The notes: generated by a model not told the origin, from the sequence alone. 5,975 bases of DNA from an uncultured Faecalibacterium sp. (GCA_945982465.1 CAMFSB010000112.1:1-5975), one strand, 5' to 3'. Numbered from the stretch's first letter, positions 1 to 5,682 are shown. Numbers and translations are program-made.

Positions 1-316
1 CGCCCCCCCCCACCCCCCGCCCCGCGCCGCCCCCCTCCGCACCCCGCGCCCAGCCCCACCCCCACCCCGGCCCGCCGCGGCCGGCTGCCGCCCCGCCAAA
101 GGCGATGAATCCCCATTCCAGCGCTACCGCCAGCACCGCCCACAGCGCTAGTTCTCGCGCCGAGGCCTCCGACCCGGCCTGCACTGGGCCGGCCGGGCGC
201 CCCGGCCGCCAGGCCGCCGCCGGCAGCCAGCCCAGCTGCGAAAGCCCGTGCCAGGCCAGCAGCGCCATAAATACCAGCATGCAGCCGCTGGCGGCCGCGT
301 TCAGCACAAACGTCAT
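1..316 (-). CDS. Membrane protein of unknown function, 3'-partial (runs off the window)
   Basis: An open frame starts with ATG at 316 and continues for 105 codons without a stop to the left edge. A good ribosome binding site (GAGGAG) overlaps the TGA stop of the upstream gene and sits 7 nt before the ATG. The gap between the genes is only 10 nt, so the two are almost certainly co-transcribed and perhaps translationally coupled. Two hydrophobic stretches are visible, at about residues 11-31 (containing MLVFMALLAW) and 55-75 (ELALWAVLAV onward). They are separated by a Pro/Gly/Arg-rich linker. From about residue 79 the product becomes Gly/Trp/Arg-rich, which reflects the extreme G-tracts in the DNA. 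That part may be real low complexity, or a frame corrupted by homopolymer errors. I do not recognise the family; its link to a GT-C-like gene hints at envelope work. The start is well supported, the function is not. Confidence 0.6.
   Translation of the reverse strand, partial: MTFVLNAAASGCMLVFMALLAWHGLSQLGWLPAAAWRPGRPAGPVQAGSEASARELALWAVLAVALEWGFIAFGGAAAGRGGPGWGWGWARGAEGGGAGRGVGGG
3..68. repeat. C-rich/G-rich low-complexity tract with G-quadruplex potential
   Basis: The plus strand is almost all C with scattered A, G and T, including runs of nine and six C at 3-11 and 13-18. On the minus strand, 49-68 reads as four G-runs (4, 5, 4 and 3 G) separated by one- or two-base loops, the classic intramolecular G-quadruplex pattern. 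The tract lies inside the partial membrane-protein frame and touches the window edge, where sequencing and assembly are least reliable. Confidence 0.6.
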
Positions 317-326
317 AGCACGCTCC

Positions 327-1586
327 TCAATGCGAAAGCATATACACCGCGCCGTAGGCGTTGAACAGCACCGCCGCAGCGCACAAAAACCATTCCCAGT
401 CGCGCACAGGGCGGGGCGGGCCGTCCGCGGCCCAGGCCTCGGCCAGCAGCACATAGGGGATCAGGTCCACCGTGTACCGCGCGCCGAACTGCCATCCGCC
501 CAGCGTTTCGTGCAGGCACAGCGCCGCCAGCCCCGCCGCAAAGCAGAACAGGGCCGCGCCATCGCGCAGCGCAGCGCTGCGGCGGACTGCCTTGCCGCAC
601 AGCCGCACGGCCCACCACAAAAACACGGGGTTGGCCGCAAAAAGCAAAAAGCCGTTGAATACCGGAAACTGCAGATCCAGCCCGGCCGTGAGCGTGACCG
701 GGCGCAGCAGGTTTTTCAGGTTGGGCAGCAGGTACTTTGCGCTGAACTGGCCGTCCTCCAGCCGCTGGAACTCGGGCAGGTAGGTGTGGCCGAACTCCAA
801 AATGCTGCCGAACCGGGCGTAATTGTACGCCGCCAGCGCCGCGCCCACAGCGGCGGCCGCCAGCACCGGCAGCCAGAACGCCGCGCCCGGGACCCGCAGC
901 CGCACGCCGCGCCGGCGGGCATGCGTGCCCGGCAGGGCGGGGCGCACCGCGCACCGGCCCAGCAGCGCCAGCAAAAACGCCGCCAGCAGCAGGATGGAAA
1001 AGGGCCGGCACCCCACCGCCAGCGCCAGCAAAAACGCCGCAAGCGTATGCCGGGCCGTGCCCTCGCCTGCCGCGCAGTACAGCCCCCAGGCCGCCAGGGC
1101 GAAGTTCAGCCCCTGGGCCAAAAACCACACCCCGCCGTTGGTGGACATCCAGTATAAGTTGGAGCCGGCCGTGCACACTGCCGCCCACCATACGCAGGCG
1201 GCCGGCGCAAAGCCCCGCCGGGCAAACAGGCAGTACACCCCGGCCGCGCCCGCGGCGCCGTACAGCGCCGCCAGCAGGTGGGAGGGCACGCCCCCAGCCC
1301 CACACAGCAGCACCCACGGCAGCTCGAACACACCCGGCACCGGCGGGAAGCTGTGGTAATACACCCCGTTGTAAATGGCCAGCTCCAGCCAAGGGTAGTT
1401 TTCGCCCCCGGCGATGTAATTGCGCCCGGCCAGCCAGTTTCCGGCCATCAGGGCGTAACTGTCGTAGGGGCTGTGGGCCAGCAGCGTGCCGCCGGCCAGC
1501 GAGTGAACCAGCAGATACGAAAGCGCCAGGCCCCCCAGCAAAAAGCAAAGGGGGCGGCCGTATGCGGCGCGGGTCTGTTTGTTCAT
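327..1586 (-). CDS. Polytopic membrane protein, GT-C-like (GT39-type) glycosyltransferase candidate
   Basis: A 419-residue integral membrane protein. ATG at 1586 is preceded by a strong binding site (GGAGGAAGGAG). About eight to ten hydrophobic segments are visible, for example residues 12-31, 86-95, 103-121, 127-141, 152-172, 181-208, 236-254, 309-329, 344-358 and 397-416. Features recalling GT-C/GT39 lipid-linked sugar transferases are: a first outer loop with SPYDSYALMAGNWLAGR (residues 39-55, D42 a possible catalytic acid), NYARFGSILEFGHTY (255-269), and a late GGWQFGARYTVDLIPY (363-378). These resemble loops found in dolichyl-phosphate-mannose-type transferases, but no specific substrate can be named. 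It is the first gene of a unit with the downstream membrane protein. It lies behind the asnS terminator, so it needs its own promoter. A plain hypothetical membrane protein is the alternative reading. Confidence 0.8.
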   Translation of the reverse strand: MNKQTRAAYGRPLCFLLGGLALSYLLVHSLAGGTLLAHSPYDSYALMAGNWLAGRNYIAGGENYPWLELAIYNGVYYHSFPPVPGVFELPWVLLCGAGGVPSHLLAALYGAAGAAGVYCLFARRGFAPAACVWWAAVCTAGSNLYWMSTNGGVWFLAQGLNFALAAWGLYCAAGEGTARHTLAAFLLALAVGCRPFSILLLAAFLLALLGRCAVRPALPGTHARRRGVRLRVPGAAFWLPVLAAAAVGAALAAYNYARFGSILEFGHTYLPEFQRLEDGQFSAKYLLPNLKNLLRPVTLTAGLDLQFPVFNGFLLFAANPVFLWWAVRLCGKAVRRSAALRDGAALFCFAAGLAALCLHETLGGWQFGARYTVDLIPYVLLAEAWAADGPPRPVRDWEWFLCAAAVLFNAYGAVYMLSH

Positions 1587-1640
1587 CGCGCGGCTCCTTC
1601 CTCCGCCGGGGCGCGCAATGGCGCCGGCGGCCTTTCCTTT

Positions 1641-1663
1641 ATTGTATGCGCGCGGGCATACAA
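1641..1663 (-). promoter_or_regulatory. Inverted repeat with sigma-E-like -10 element upstream of the GT-C-like gene
   Basis: A perfect inverted repeat, TTGTATGC (1642-1649) and GCATACAA (1656-1663) with a 6-nt spacer, lies 55 bp upstream of the membrane-protein start. Read on the minus strand, its proximal arm forms CATACAAT (1648-1641), the consensus sporulation sigma-E -10 element. No good sigma-E -35 (ATA-type) is found 13-15 nt upstream. A housekeeping reading (TACAAT with a poor TGGCGT -35) is also weak. It could be an operator overlapping the -10 region. The symmetry is seen directly; promoter and operator roles are inferred. Confidence 0.4.
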
Positions 1664-1725
1664 ACGCCAGATACGCGGCTCTAAAGCTGTTTTAAGGCCG
1701 CTTTAAGATTGTTTGAGCCACAAGC

Positions 1726-1753
1726 AAAAAGGGCGGGCAGCCCGTGCCCGCCC
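1726..1753 (-). terminator. Intrinsic terminator of asnS
   Basis: On the minus strand a perfect 9-bp GC stem, GGGCGGGCA paired with TGCCCGCCC, with a 5-nt loop, is followed at once by five T. It starts 24 nt past the asnS stop codon. It is a classic rho-independent terminator and separates asnS from the membrane-protein unit. Confidence 0.92.
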
Positions 1754-1777
1754 CTCTGGGTGCGTTGATGCGTTTGC

Positions 1778-3104
1778 TTAAAAGCCGTAAGCCGTACGCG
1801 GGAACGGCAGCACGTCGCGGATGTTCTGGATGCCCGTCAGGTACATCAGCATCCGTTCAAAGCCCAGGCCGTAGCCCGCGTGCTCCACACCGCCGAACCG
1901 GCGCAGGTCCAGGTACCAGCCGTAGCTGGATTTGTCCAGCCCCAGATCGTCCATGCGGGCCACAAGCTTGTCGAAATCCTCCACGAGATGTATGCCTAAA
2001 AACATCACGCCGATGCACTCCACGATACTTGGGATAGTCGGTGACGAACACCGGCTTTTTGAACACCACCTCAGTCAGGTAGCGCTCGTGCTCGGTCTGG
2101 ATATCCACGCCCCATTCCACGGGGAACTGGAACTTTTTGTTGTTCTTTTGCAAAATCTCGATGGCGTCGGTGTAGCTGACGCGGCCAAACTCGCTGCCGG
2201 CCACCAACTCCAGCCGTTCGATCAGGCCCTTGTCGATGAACTGGTTGAAAAAGGCCATCTCGTCGGGGCAGTTATCCAGCACATAGCGGATGATGTACTT
2301 GGTCATGGCCTCGGCGGTATCCATATAGCCGGCCAGGTCGCAGAACGCCATTTCCGGCTCGATCATCCAGAACTCGGCCGCATGGCGGGTGGTAAAGCTC
2401 TTTTCGGCGCGGAAGGTGGGGCCAAAGGTGTACACCTTGCCGAACGCCATGGCCATAGCCTCGGCCTCCAACTGGCCGGAAACGGTCAGGTTGACCGGCT
2501 TTTCAAAAAAGTCCTGGCTGTAATCCACCGCGCCGTCGGCGGTTTTGGGCACGTTGGCCAGGTCCAGCGTGGTCACCTGGAACATCTCGCCCGCGCCCTC
2601 GCAGTCGCTGGCGGTGAAGATGGGCGAATGGGCATAGACAAAGCCGTTCTCCTGGAAAAAGCGGTGGATGGCATAGGCCGCCACGCTGCGCACGCGGAAC
2701 GCCGCGTTGAAGGTGTTGGTGCGGGGGCGCAGCGTAGGCATGGTGCGCAGATACTCCATGCTCATCTTCTTTTTCTGCAGGGGATATTCGTCGGCCGGGC
2801 AGGTGCCCAGGATCTCAACGGAATCGGCGTTCAGCTCAAAGGGCTGCTTGGCGCCGGGGGTCAGCACGATGCGGCCCGTGACCCGCAGGCTGGAATACAG
2901 GCCCGTATGGGTGATCTCGTCGTAATTGGGCAGCTTGGCGGCTTCCAGCACCACCTGCAGCGTCTTGAAGCAGCCGCCGTCCGACAGGGCGATAAAGCCG
3001 ATGTTTTTGGAATCGCGGATATTCTTGGCCCAGCCGCACACGGTCACAGGCGTGCCGTCGGCCGGGGTGTTTTTATACAGCGATACGATCTCGGTTCTTT
3101 CCAT
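1778..3104 (-). pseudogene. asnS: Asparaginyl-tRNA synthetase, disrupted near the C-terminus
   Basis: Class II synthetase that charges tRNA-Asn with asparagine in the cytoplasm. ATG at 3104 (a TTG just before it is not needed) has a GGGAG binding site about 10 nt upstream. Residues 1-359 are a normal AsnRS. They hold an OB-fold anticodon-binding domain (about 15-105), motif 1 leading to P161, and motif 2 at 231-251 ([16 protein letters not shown], then MIEPE). The frame is normal as far as VFVTDYPK, with the last K codon at 2030-2028. A normal C-terminus resumes at 1981 in a different frame ([27 protein letters not shown], motif 3 [12 protein letters not shown], ending in PFPRTAYGF). The missing part, about 36 residues by comparison with E. 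coli AsnRS from memory, includes the universal GEIIGGSQRE that helps bind ATP and metal. The upstream frame instead reads through to a stop at 1857, giving about 415 residues with an unrelated tail. A functional enzyme of about 463 residues cannot be made from this sequence. It has a housekeeping promoter upstream and a terminator downstream. Confidence 0.93.
1982..2027 (-). other. Aberrant 46-nt segment replacing conserved asnS codons
   Basis: This segment joins the intact N-terminal and C-terminal parts of asnS. It holds about 48% G+C (22 of 46), lower than the surrounding gene, and includes a run of five T. It shifts the reading frame by one. An 8-bp direct repeat (plus strand CTCCACGA) occurs at 2018-2025 and 1979-1986, 39 nt apart, at the edges of the segment. 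In the frame of the C-terminal part it reads [17 protein letters not shown] before EDFDKL. No stop lies within it in that frame, but the upstream gene does not enter that frame. Confidence 0.75.
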
Positions 3105-3212
3105 CAAAATTCAACTCCCTCACAGTTTACGCGGCAGGGCATCCGCTGCCCGCGCGGCCAAACGCCCGCTTGCGCGCGCTTTTGGCGGGCTGTAGCACAT
3201 GCGCCACAATAA
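3105..3212 (-). promoter_or_regulatory. Structured 5' leader of asnS
   Basis: The predicted transcript has a leader of about 108 nt. It holds two mutually exclusive pairings: GCCAAA (3157-3162) with TTTGGC (3181-3186), or GCCCGC (3164-3169) with GCGGGC (3185-3190). A further hairpin can form at 3133-3151. The T-box hallmark (AGGGTGGNACCGCG-type antiterminator) is absent, the leader is too short for a T-box, and no U-tract follows a hairpin. The pairings are seen; regulatory use is inferred and could be chance in GC-rich DNA. Confidence 0.3.
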
Positions 3213-3218
3213 TATACC

Positions 3219-3247
3219 ATTATATGTTCTTTCGCGCGGGATGTAAA
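3219..3247 (-). promoter_or_regulatory. Sigma-A promoter of asnS
   Basis: On the minus strand TTTACA (3247-3242) is followed by exactly 17 nt and then TATAAT (3224-3219), a near-perfect housekeeping promoter in otherwise GC-rich DNA. Transcription should start near 3212, about 108 nt before the asnS ATG. A 5-bp inverted repeat, ATAAT (3209-3213) and ATTAT (3219-3223), overlaps the -10 box and the start site and might serve as an operator. Confidence 0.85.
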
Positions 3248-3303
3248 GAGCGAAACCGCCGTTCCGCCCGCAGGCCGGGGCCGGTTTGCCGCCGCCAGCG
3301 GGT

Positions 3304-3396
3304 TTTGCGCCCCTGTGTGCGGAGCGCAGACGCCCGATTCTGCAAGGGCAAGAGCGCAGTCGGGCGGCGGTTTGCGCCCCTGTGTGCGGGGCGCAG
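3304..3396. repeat. Three-hairpin cluster with a 26-bp direct repeat
   Basis: Two copies of a 26-bp sequence lie at 3304-3329 and 3371-3396, in the same orientation, 67 bp apart, differing at one base (A3323 versus G3390). Each copy is itself palindromic: TGCGCCCC and GGGGCGCA arms around the loop TGTGTGC, perfect in the second copy and with one changed pair in the first. Between them a third hairpin forms from GCCCGA plus CTGC (3332-3337, 3340-3343) and GCAG plus TCGGGC (3356-3365), with a 2-nt bulge. No T-run follows on either strand, so these are not standard terminators. The cluster begins only 8 bp past the spoIIP stop. It looks like a small REP-type palindromic element, though it may also protect the 3' end of the spoIIP message. 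Confidence 0.65.
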
Positions 3397-3404
3397 GCCC
3401 CGGC

Positions 3405-4496
3405 TCACCCCGCCCCGAACAGGGCCGCCAGCGCATGGCCCGCCAGCTGCGCGGAGTACAGCGCCTCGTTGAGATTGTTGCCGTGGCCGCCGATCTCGAT
3501 CAGCAGGCTGCCGGTGGTCAGGTCCTGGTTATAAAAGCGGTAGCTGAACAGCACCGGCCGGGTCAGGCCGGGGTACATGCCCTCCAGCACGCTTTCCCAC
3601 GCGGCGGCAAAGCGCAGGTTCTGCTGGTAGTTGGGCAGCTGCACGGTGGTGCCGTTGTCGCACCCACAGATGATCATGACCTGGGCGGCCTGCCGCCCGC
3701 CCACGGTGCACACCGGGGCCACACGGCTGCCGCCGGTCTCAATGGCGTCGCGGTGCACATCCAGCACCACTTTGATGCTGGGGTACTGCGCCAGGTAGCT
3801 CTGCACCACGGCGCGGGAATTATCGTAGCTGCCGGTGTAGCTGGGGTAATCGTTCAGCGTGGTGTCGTGCAGCGTGGCAACGCCCGCGGCGTTCAGTGTA
3901 TCGGCCAGCACCTGGCCCACCGCACACATATCCACCGCCCGGTCGGTGCTGCGGGCGGTGTCGGCCGGGTCGAACCACAGCCCGGCGGAAAGGCGGTAGG
4001 TCTCGGTGGCGTGGGTGTGCATCACCAGCACCTGCGGCTCGGCGCTGTTCAGCTCTACCGCGAACGGCAGGCCCTGGCCGATGGTCTGGGCCACCGTCTG
4101 CGCCGGCACGCTGGTGTTGTTTTTGATGCTGCCCGCCCCGCAGGGAATGTAAGCGTCGCCCGTGCCCTGGCCGTAGGTTTTTTCCACCACAGTGCCGTAC
4201 ACCGCGGGGCGCAGGCTGTCGTCCCACAGCGGGTACCAGGGCACGTCCGTTCCGGCGGTGGGCTGCGCGGCGCCCGGGGTGGGCTGGGGCGCCGGCGGGG
4301 CGGCGCTTTCGCCCGTGCCGGATGGTTCGCCAGCGGCGGGGGCAGCACAGGCGGCCAGCGCCGCCAGCGCGCCGGCGGCCGCGCCCGGCGCGTGCAAAAG
4401 ACAGGCCGCCCCGATCAGCACGCCGGGGGCACCCGCACACAAAGCCAGCAGCAGGGCGGCGGCCAGCGCCGCCTGCCGCAGCATCCTCCTTTGCAT
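3405..4496 (-). CDS. spoIIP: Stage II sporulation protein P (engulfment peptidoglycan hydrolase)
   Basis: A 363-residue SpoIIP-family protein. In sporulating Firmicutes SpoIIP is an amidase/endopeptidase that works with SpoIID and SpoIIM to thin septal peptidoglycan and drive engulfment of the forespore from the mother-cell membrane. The ATG at 4496 is preferred: it has a GGAGGGGG binding site 6 nt upstream. The GTG at 4526 has none and coincides with the expected transcription start. Residues 6-50 are strongly hydrophobic, with basic residues before them, giving a membrane anchor. LAAC at 47-50 resembles a lipobox but lies too deep to be trusted. A Pro/Ala/Thr-rich linker runs to about 85. 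The hydrolase domain shows VLVMHTHATETY (157-167; H160, H162 and E165 likely metal or catalytic residues), LDVHRD (245-250) and LLIEIGGHGNNLNEA (331-345). It lies 230 bp downstream of gpr in the same orientation, as in Bacillus, but has its own promoter. Confidence 0.93.
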   Translation of the reverse strand: MQRRMLRQAALAAALLLALCAGAPGVLIGAACLLHAPGAAAGALAALAACAAPAAGEPSGTGESAAPPAPQPTPGAAQPTAGTDVPWYPLWDDSLRPAVYGTVVEKTYGQGTGDAYIPCGAGSIKNNTSVPAQTVAQTIGQGLPFAVELNSAEPQVLVMHTHATETYRLSAGLWFDPADTARSTDRAVDMCAVGQVLADTLNAAGVATLHDTTLNDYPSYTGSYDNSRAVVQSYLAQYPSIKVVLDVHRDAIETGGSRVAPVCTVGGRQAAQVMIICGCDNGTTVQLPNYQQNLRFAAAWESVLEGMYPGLTRPVLFSYRFYNQDLTTGSLLIEIGGHGNNLNEALYSAQLAGHALAALFGAG

Positions 4497-4529
4497 ACGC
4501 CGCCCCCTCCCGCAAAACACTCTCACAGC

Positions 4530-4559
4530 GTTGTATGCGGCGGCCGGGCAAATTTATGC
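4530..4559 (-). promoter_or_regulatory. Candidate sigma-E promoter of spoIIP
   Basis: On the minus strand GCATAAA (4559-4553) is followed by 15 nt and then CATACAAC (4537-4530). This closely matches the mother-cell sigma-E pattern known from B. subtilis (an ATA-type -35 and CATACAnT -10 with about 14 nt between). The predicted start near 4523 leaves a leader of about 27 nt that contains the ribosome binding site of the ATG at 4496. B. subtilis spoIIP is known to be under sigma-E. Confidence 0.65.
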
Positions 4560-4726
4560 CCCCGGCGGGCGGCGCAGGCAAAGCAGGGGCGGGTGCACCA
4601 TACAGGCGGTGCTTGGCTCGCGCGGGGCGCGGGCGGGCCGGAGCCGCGCAGGGGTAAAGCTCCCCCGGGCACAGGCGGGGGCAGGCCGGCGCGGCACAGG
4701 GGCAGGCTGCCCGGGCAAGGCCCGGC
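4560..4726 (-). other. gpr-spoIIP intergenic region with hairpin and imperfect repeat
   Basis: No gene is supported here. Directly after the gpr stop a 6-bp stem with a 3-nt loop, CCGGGC (4711-4716) and GCCCGG (4720-4725), could form. It lacks a U-tract, so it is only a weak terminator or an mRNA-end structure. An imperfect direct repeat lies at 4668-4686 and 4693-4707 (GGCACAGG followed by GGCAGGC, the second copy 4 nt shorter). The rest is GC-rich with no further signal seen. Confidence 0.4.
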
Positions 4727-5548
4727 TCAGTTTGCCAGCCAGCACAGCTGCGGCACCGTAAAACCCGGCTGCAGCGCCCGGTTGATGGCCGCGCCCAACA
4801 GCGCCGCCCCGTGGGAAATAACCGAATCCAGCGCGCGGGGCGTTACCACCAGGTCCTCGCCCTCCCGGGCGGCCATCAGCGTGGGGATGCCCGCCGCCAC
4901 CACCGGCACGCCCAGCCGCCGTTCGGTCAGACTTTTGGCGCTGGCGGGGTCATCCGGGCACAGGCCCGTATCCGAAAATTGCAGCGTGCGGCCCAGCCGC
5001 TGCGGCTCGGCCGACATCAGGCTGTCCACGCACAGCACCGCCGCGGGCTGCATAGCCGCCACCAGCGAGGCCAGCATCTGCTGCAGCGAAATGCCGGTGG
5101 CCGCCGCCACGCCCGGCGCTACGGCCGCCACCGGCCGCACCCCGGGCAGCGGCGCGCCCCAGCTTGCCGCCACCGGCCCCATGGTCACCAGCACCTTCTG
5201 CACTGTGCGGGGGCCCAGGGCGTCGGCGGTGACGCGGCGGTTGCCCACCCCCACCACCAGTACCGGCCCTTTGGCAGGCAGCAACGCGCGCAGCTCGTCG
5301 GCCGCCAGCTCGATCACACGCTCGTCCCGTTCGTCCAGAATGCTGACGGCCGGCGTTTCCAGCGTAACATACCGGCCCCGAGGCCGGGCCAGCCCGTTGC
5401 GCGTGATCTGCACCCGCGTGACCGTGACCCCGCCGCTGCGGGCCGTGGCGATGCGCACGCCCGGGGGCCGCGGCGCGCCGCGTTGCTGGGCGCGCACCCG
5501 GCCGCACCGCTCGTCGGCCAGGTCGGTATGGATGGTTTGGTTTGTCAT
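4727..5548 (-). CDS. gpr: Germination protease GPR (spore SASP endopeptidase)
   Basis: A 273-residue member of peptidase family A25. GPR is made as a zymogen in the forespore and degrades the DNA-protecting small acid-soluble proteins at germination. The ATG at 5548 is chosen because GAGGTG lies 9 nt upstream and the protein then opens MTNQTIHTDLADE, with the conserved TDLA near the processing site. A TTG at 5581 would add 11 residues but has no visible binding site. Catalytic-region landmarks are VVGVGNRRVTADALGP (98-113, D109) and VLCVDSLMSAEPQRLG (171-186, D175); these match the two essential aspartates of Bacillus GPR. LQFSDTG (189-195) and LGVPVVAAGIPT (212-223) follow, then a C-terminal LVVTPRALDSVISHGAALLG. 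Compared with the roughly 370-residue Bacillus enzyme, the block between the VPT motif and the LVVTP segment is missing, so this is a compact form rather than a C-terminal truncation. It is divergent from rpsT. No convincing sigma-F or sigma-G promoter was found. Confidence 0.94.
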   Translation of the reverse strand: MTNQTIHTDLADERCGRVRAQQRGAPRPPGVRIATARSGGVTVTRVQITRNGLARPRGRYVTLETPAVSILDERDERVIELAADELRALLPAKGPVLVVGVGNRRVTADALGPRTVQKVLVTMGPVAASWGAPLPGVRPVAAVAPGVAAATGISLQQMLASLVAAMQPAAVLCVDSLMSAEPQRLGRTLQFSDTGLCPDDPASAKSLTERRLGVPVVAAGIPTLMAAREGEDLVVTPRALDSVISHGAALLGAAINRALQPGFTVPQLCWLAN

Positions 5549-5600
5549 TTGCGCGTTCACCTCAAGGCACAGTGTCGGCAAAGCAAAACTTTCGCAAACA

Positions 5601-5613
5601 ATTTTTCAAAAAT
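5601..5613. repeat. A/T palindrome in the gpr-rpsT divergent region
   Basis: A perfect 6+1+6 palindrome (ATTTTT, C, AAAAAT) sits just upstream of the rpsT -35 box and about 55 bp upstream of the gpr start. It stands out from its GC-rich surroundings. It could be an upstream A/T element for the rpsT promoter or an operator for either gene; the symmetry alone is observed. Confidence 0.4.
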
Positions 5614-5615
5614 GC

Positions 5616-5644
5616 TTGCTTCGCCGCCGCAGTTGTGATAATAT
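5616..5644 (+). promoter_or_regulatory. Promoter of rpsT
   Basis: TTGCTT (5616-5621) is separated by 17 nt from TAATAT (5639-5644). An overlapping alternative -10 is GATAAT (5637-5642) with a TGT extended -10 just before it. Either places the transcription start near 5650, about 33 nt before the rpsT start codon. The A/T palindrome directly upstream may act as an UP-like element. This is the clearest sigma-A-type signal on the plus strand. Confidence 0.6.
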
Positions 5645-5682
5645 AAGGTGCACTGTTATAGGTAGCTAAGGAGGTGGAACGA

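Noticed and set aside
313..1548. A 411-codon minus-strand frame overlapping the GT-C-like gene in another frame
   Set aside because: Its product is Arg/Gly-rich with no membrane pattern, while the overlapping frame has clear membrane segments, an ATG and a strong binding site.
1857..2023. The asnS C-terminal part as a separate gene starting at GTG 2023
   Set aside because: It has no ribosome binding site of its own and encodes only a fragment of the catalytic domain that cannot act alone; it is the displaced end of asnS.
1932..3212. A 426-codon open frame on the plus strand opposite asnS
   Set aside because: It is a mirror of conserved asnS codons with no recognisable family and no binding site; a shadow frame.
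3105..3212. T-box riboswitch in the asnS leader
   Set aside because: No T-box consensus, no terminator-antiterminator pair with a U-tract, and the leader is too short.
3304..3396. CRISPR array
   Set aside because: Only two repeat copies, each a strong palindrome with structured sequence between them; no further repeats and no cas genes.
3104..3436. A 110-codon minus-strand frame between spoIIP and asnS
   Set aside because: It runs through the hairpin repeats and the asnS promoter, overlaps the end of spoIIP, and resembles translated repeat sequence rather than a protein.
5549..5636. Sigma-F or sigma-G promoter for gpr
   Set aside because: GCATT-like and GAAAG-like pieces exist, but no pair with acceptable spacing and consensus could be found by eye.
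3315..5669. A 784-codon open frame on the plus strand opposite spoIIP and gpr
   Set aside because: It is antisense to two well-recognised genes, its product is low-complexity Arg/Gly/His/Pro-rich without a domain, and such frames are expected by chance in GC-rich DNA.
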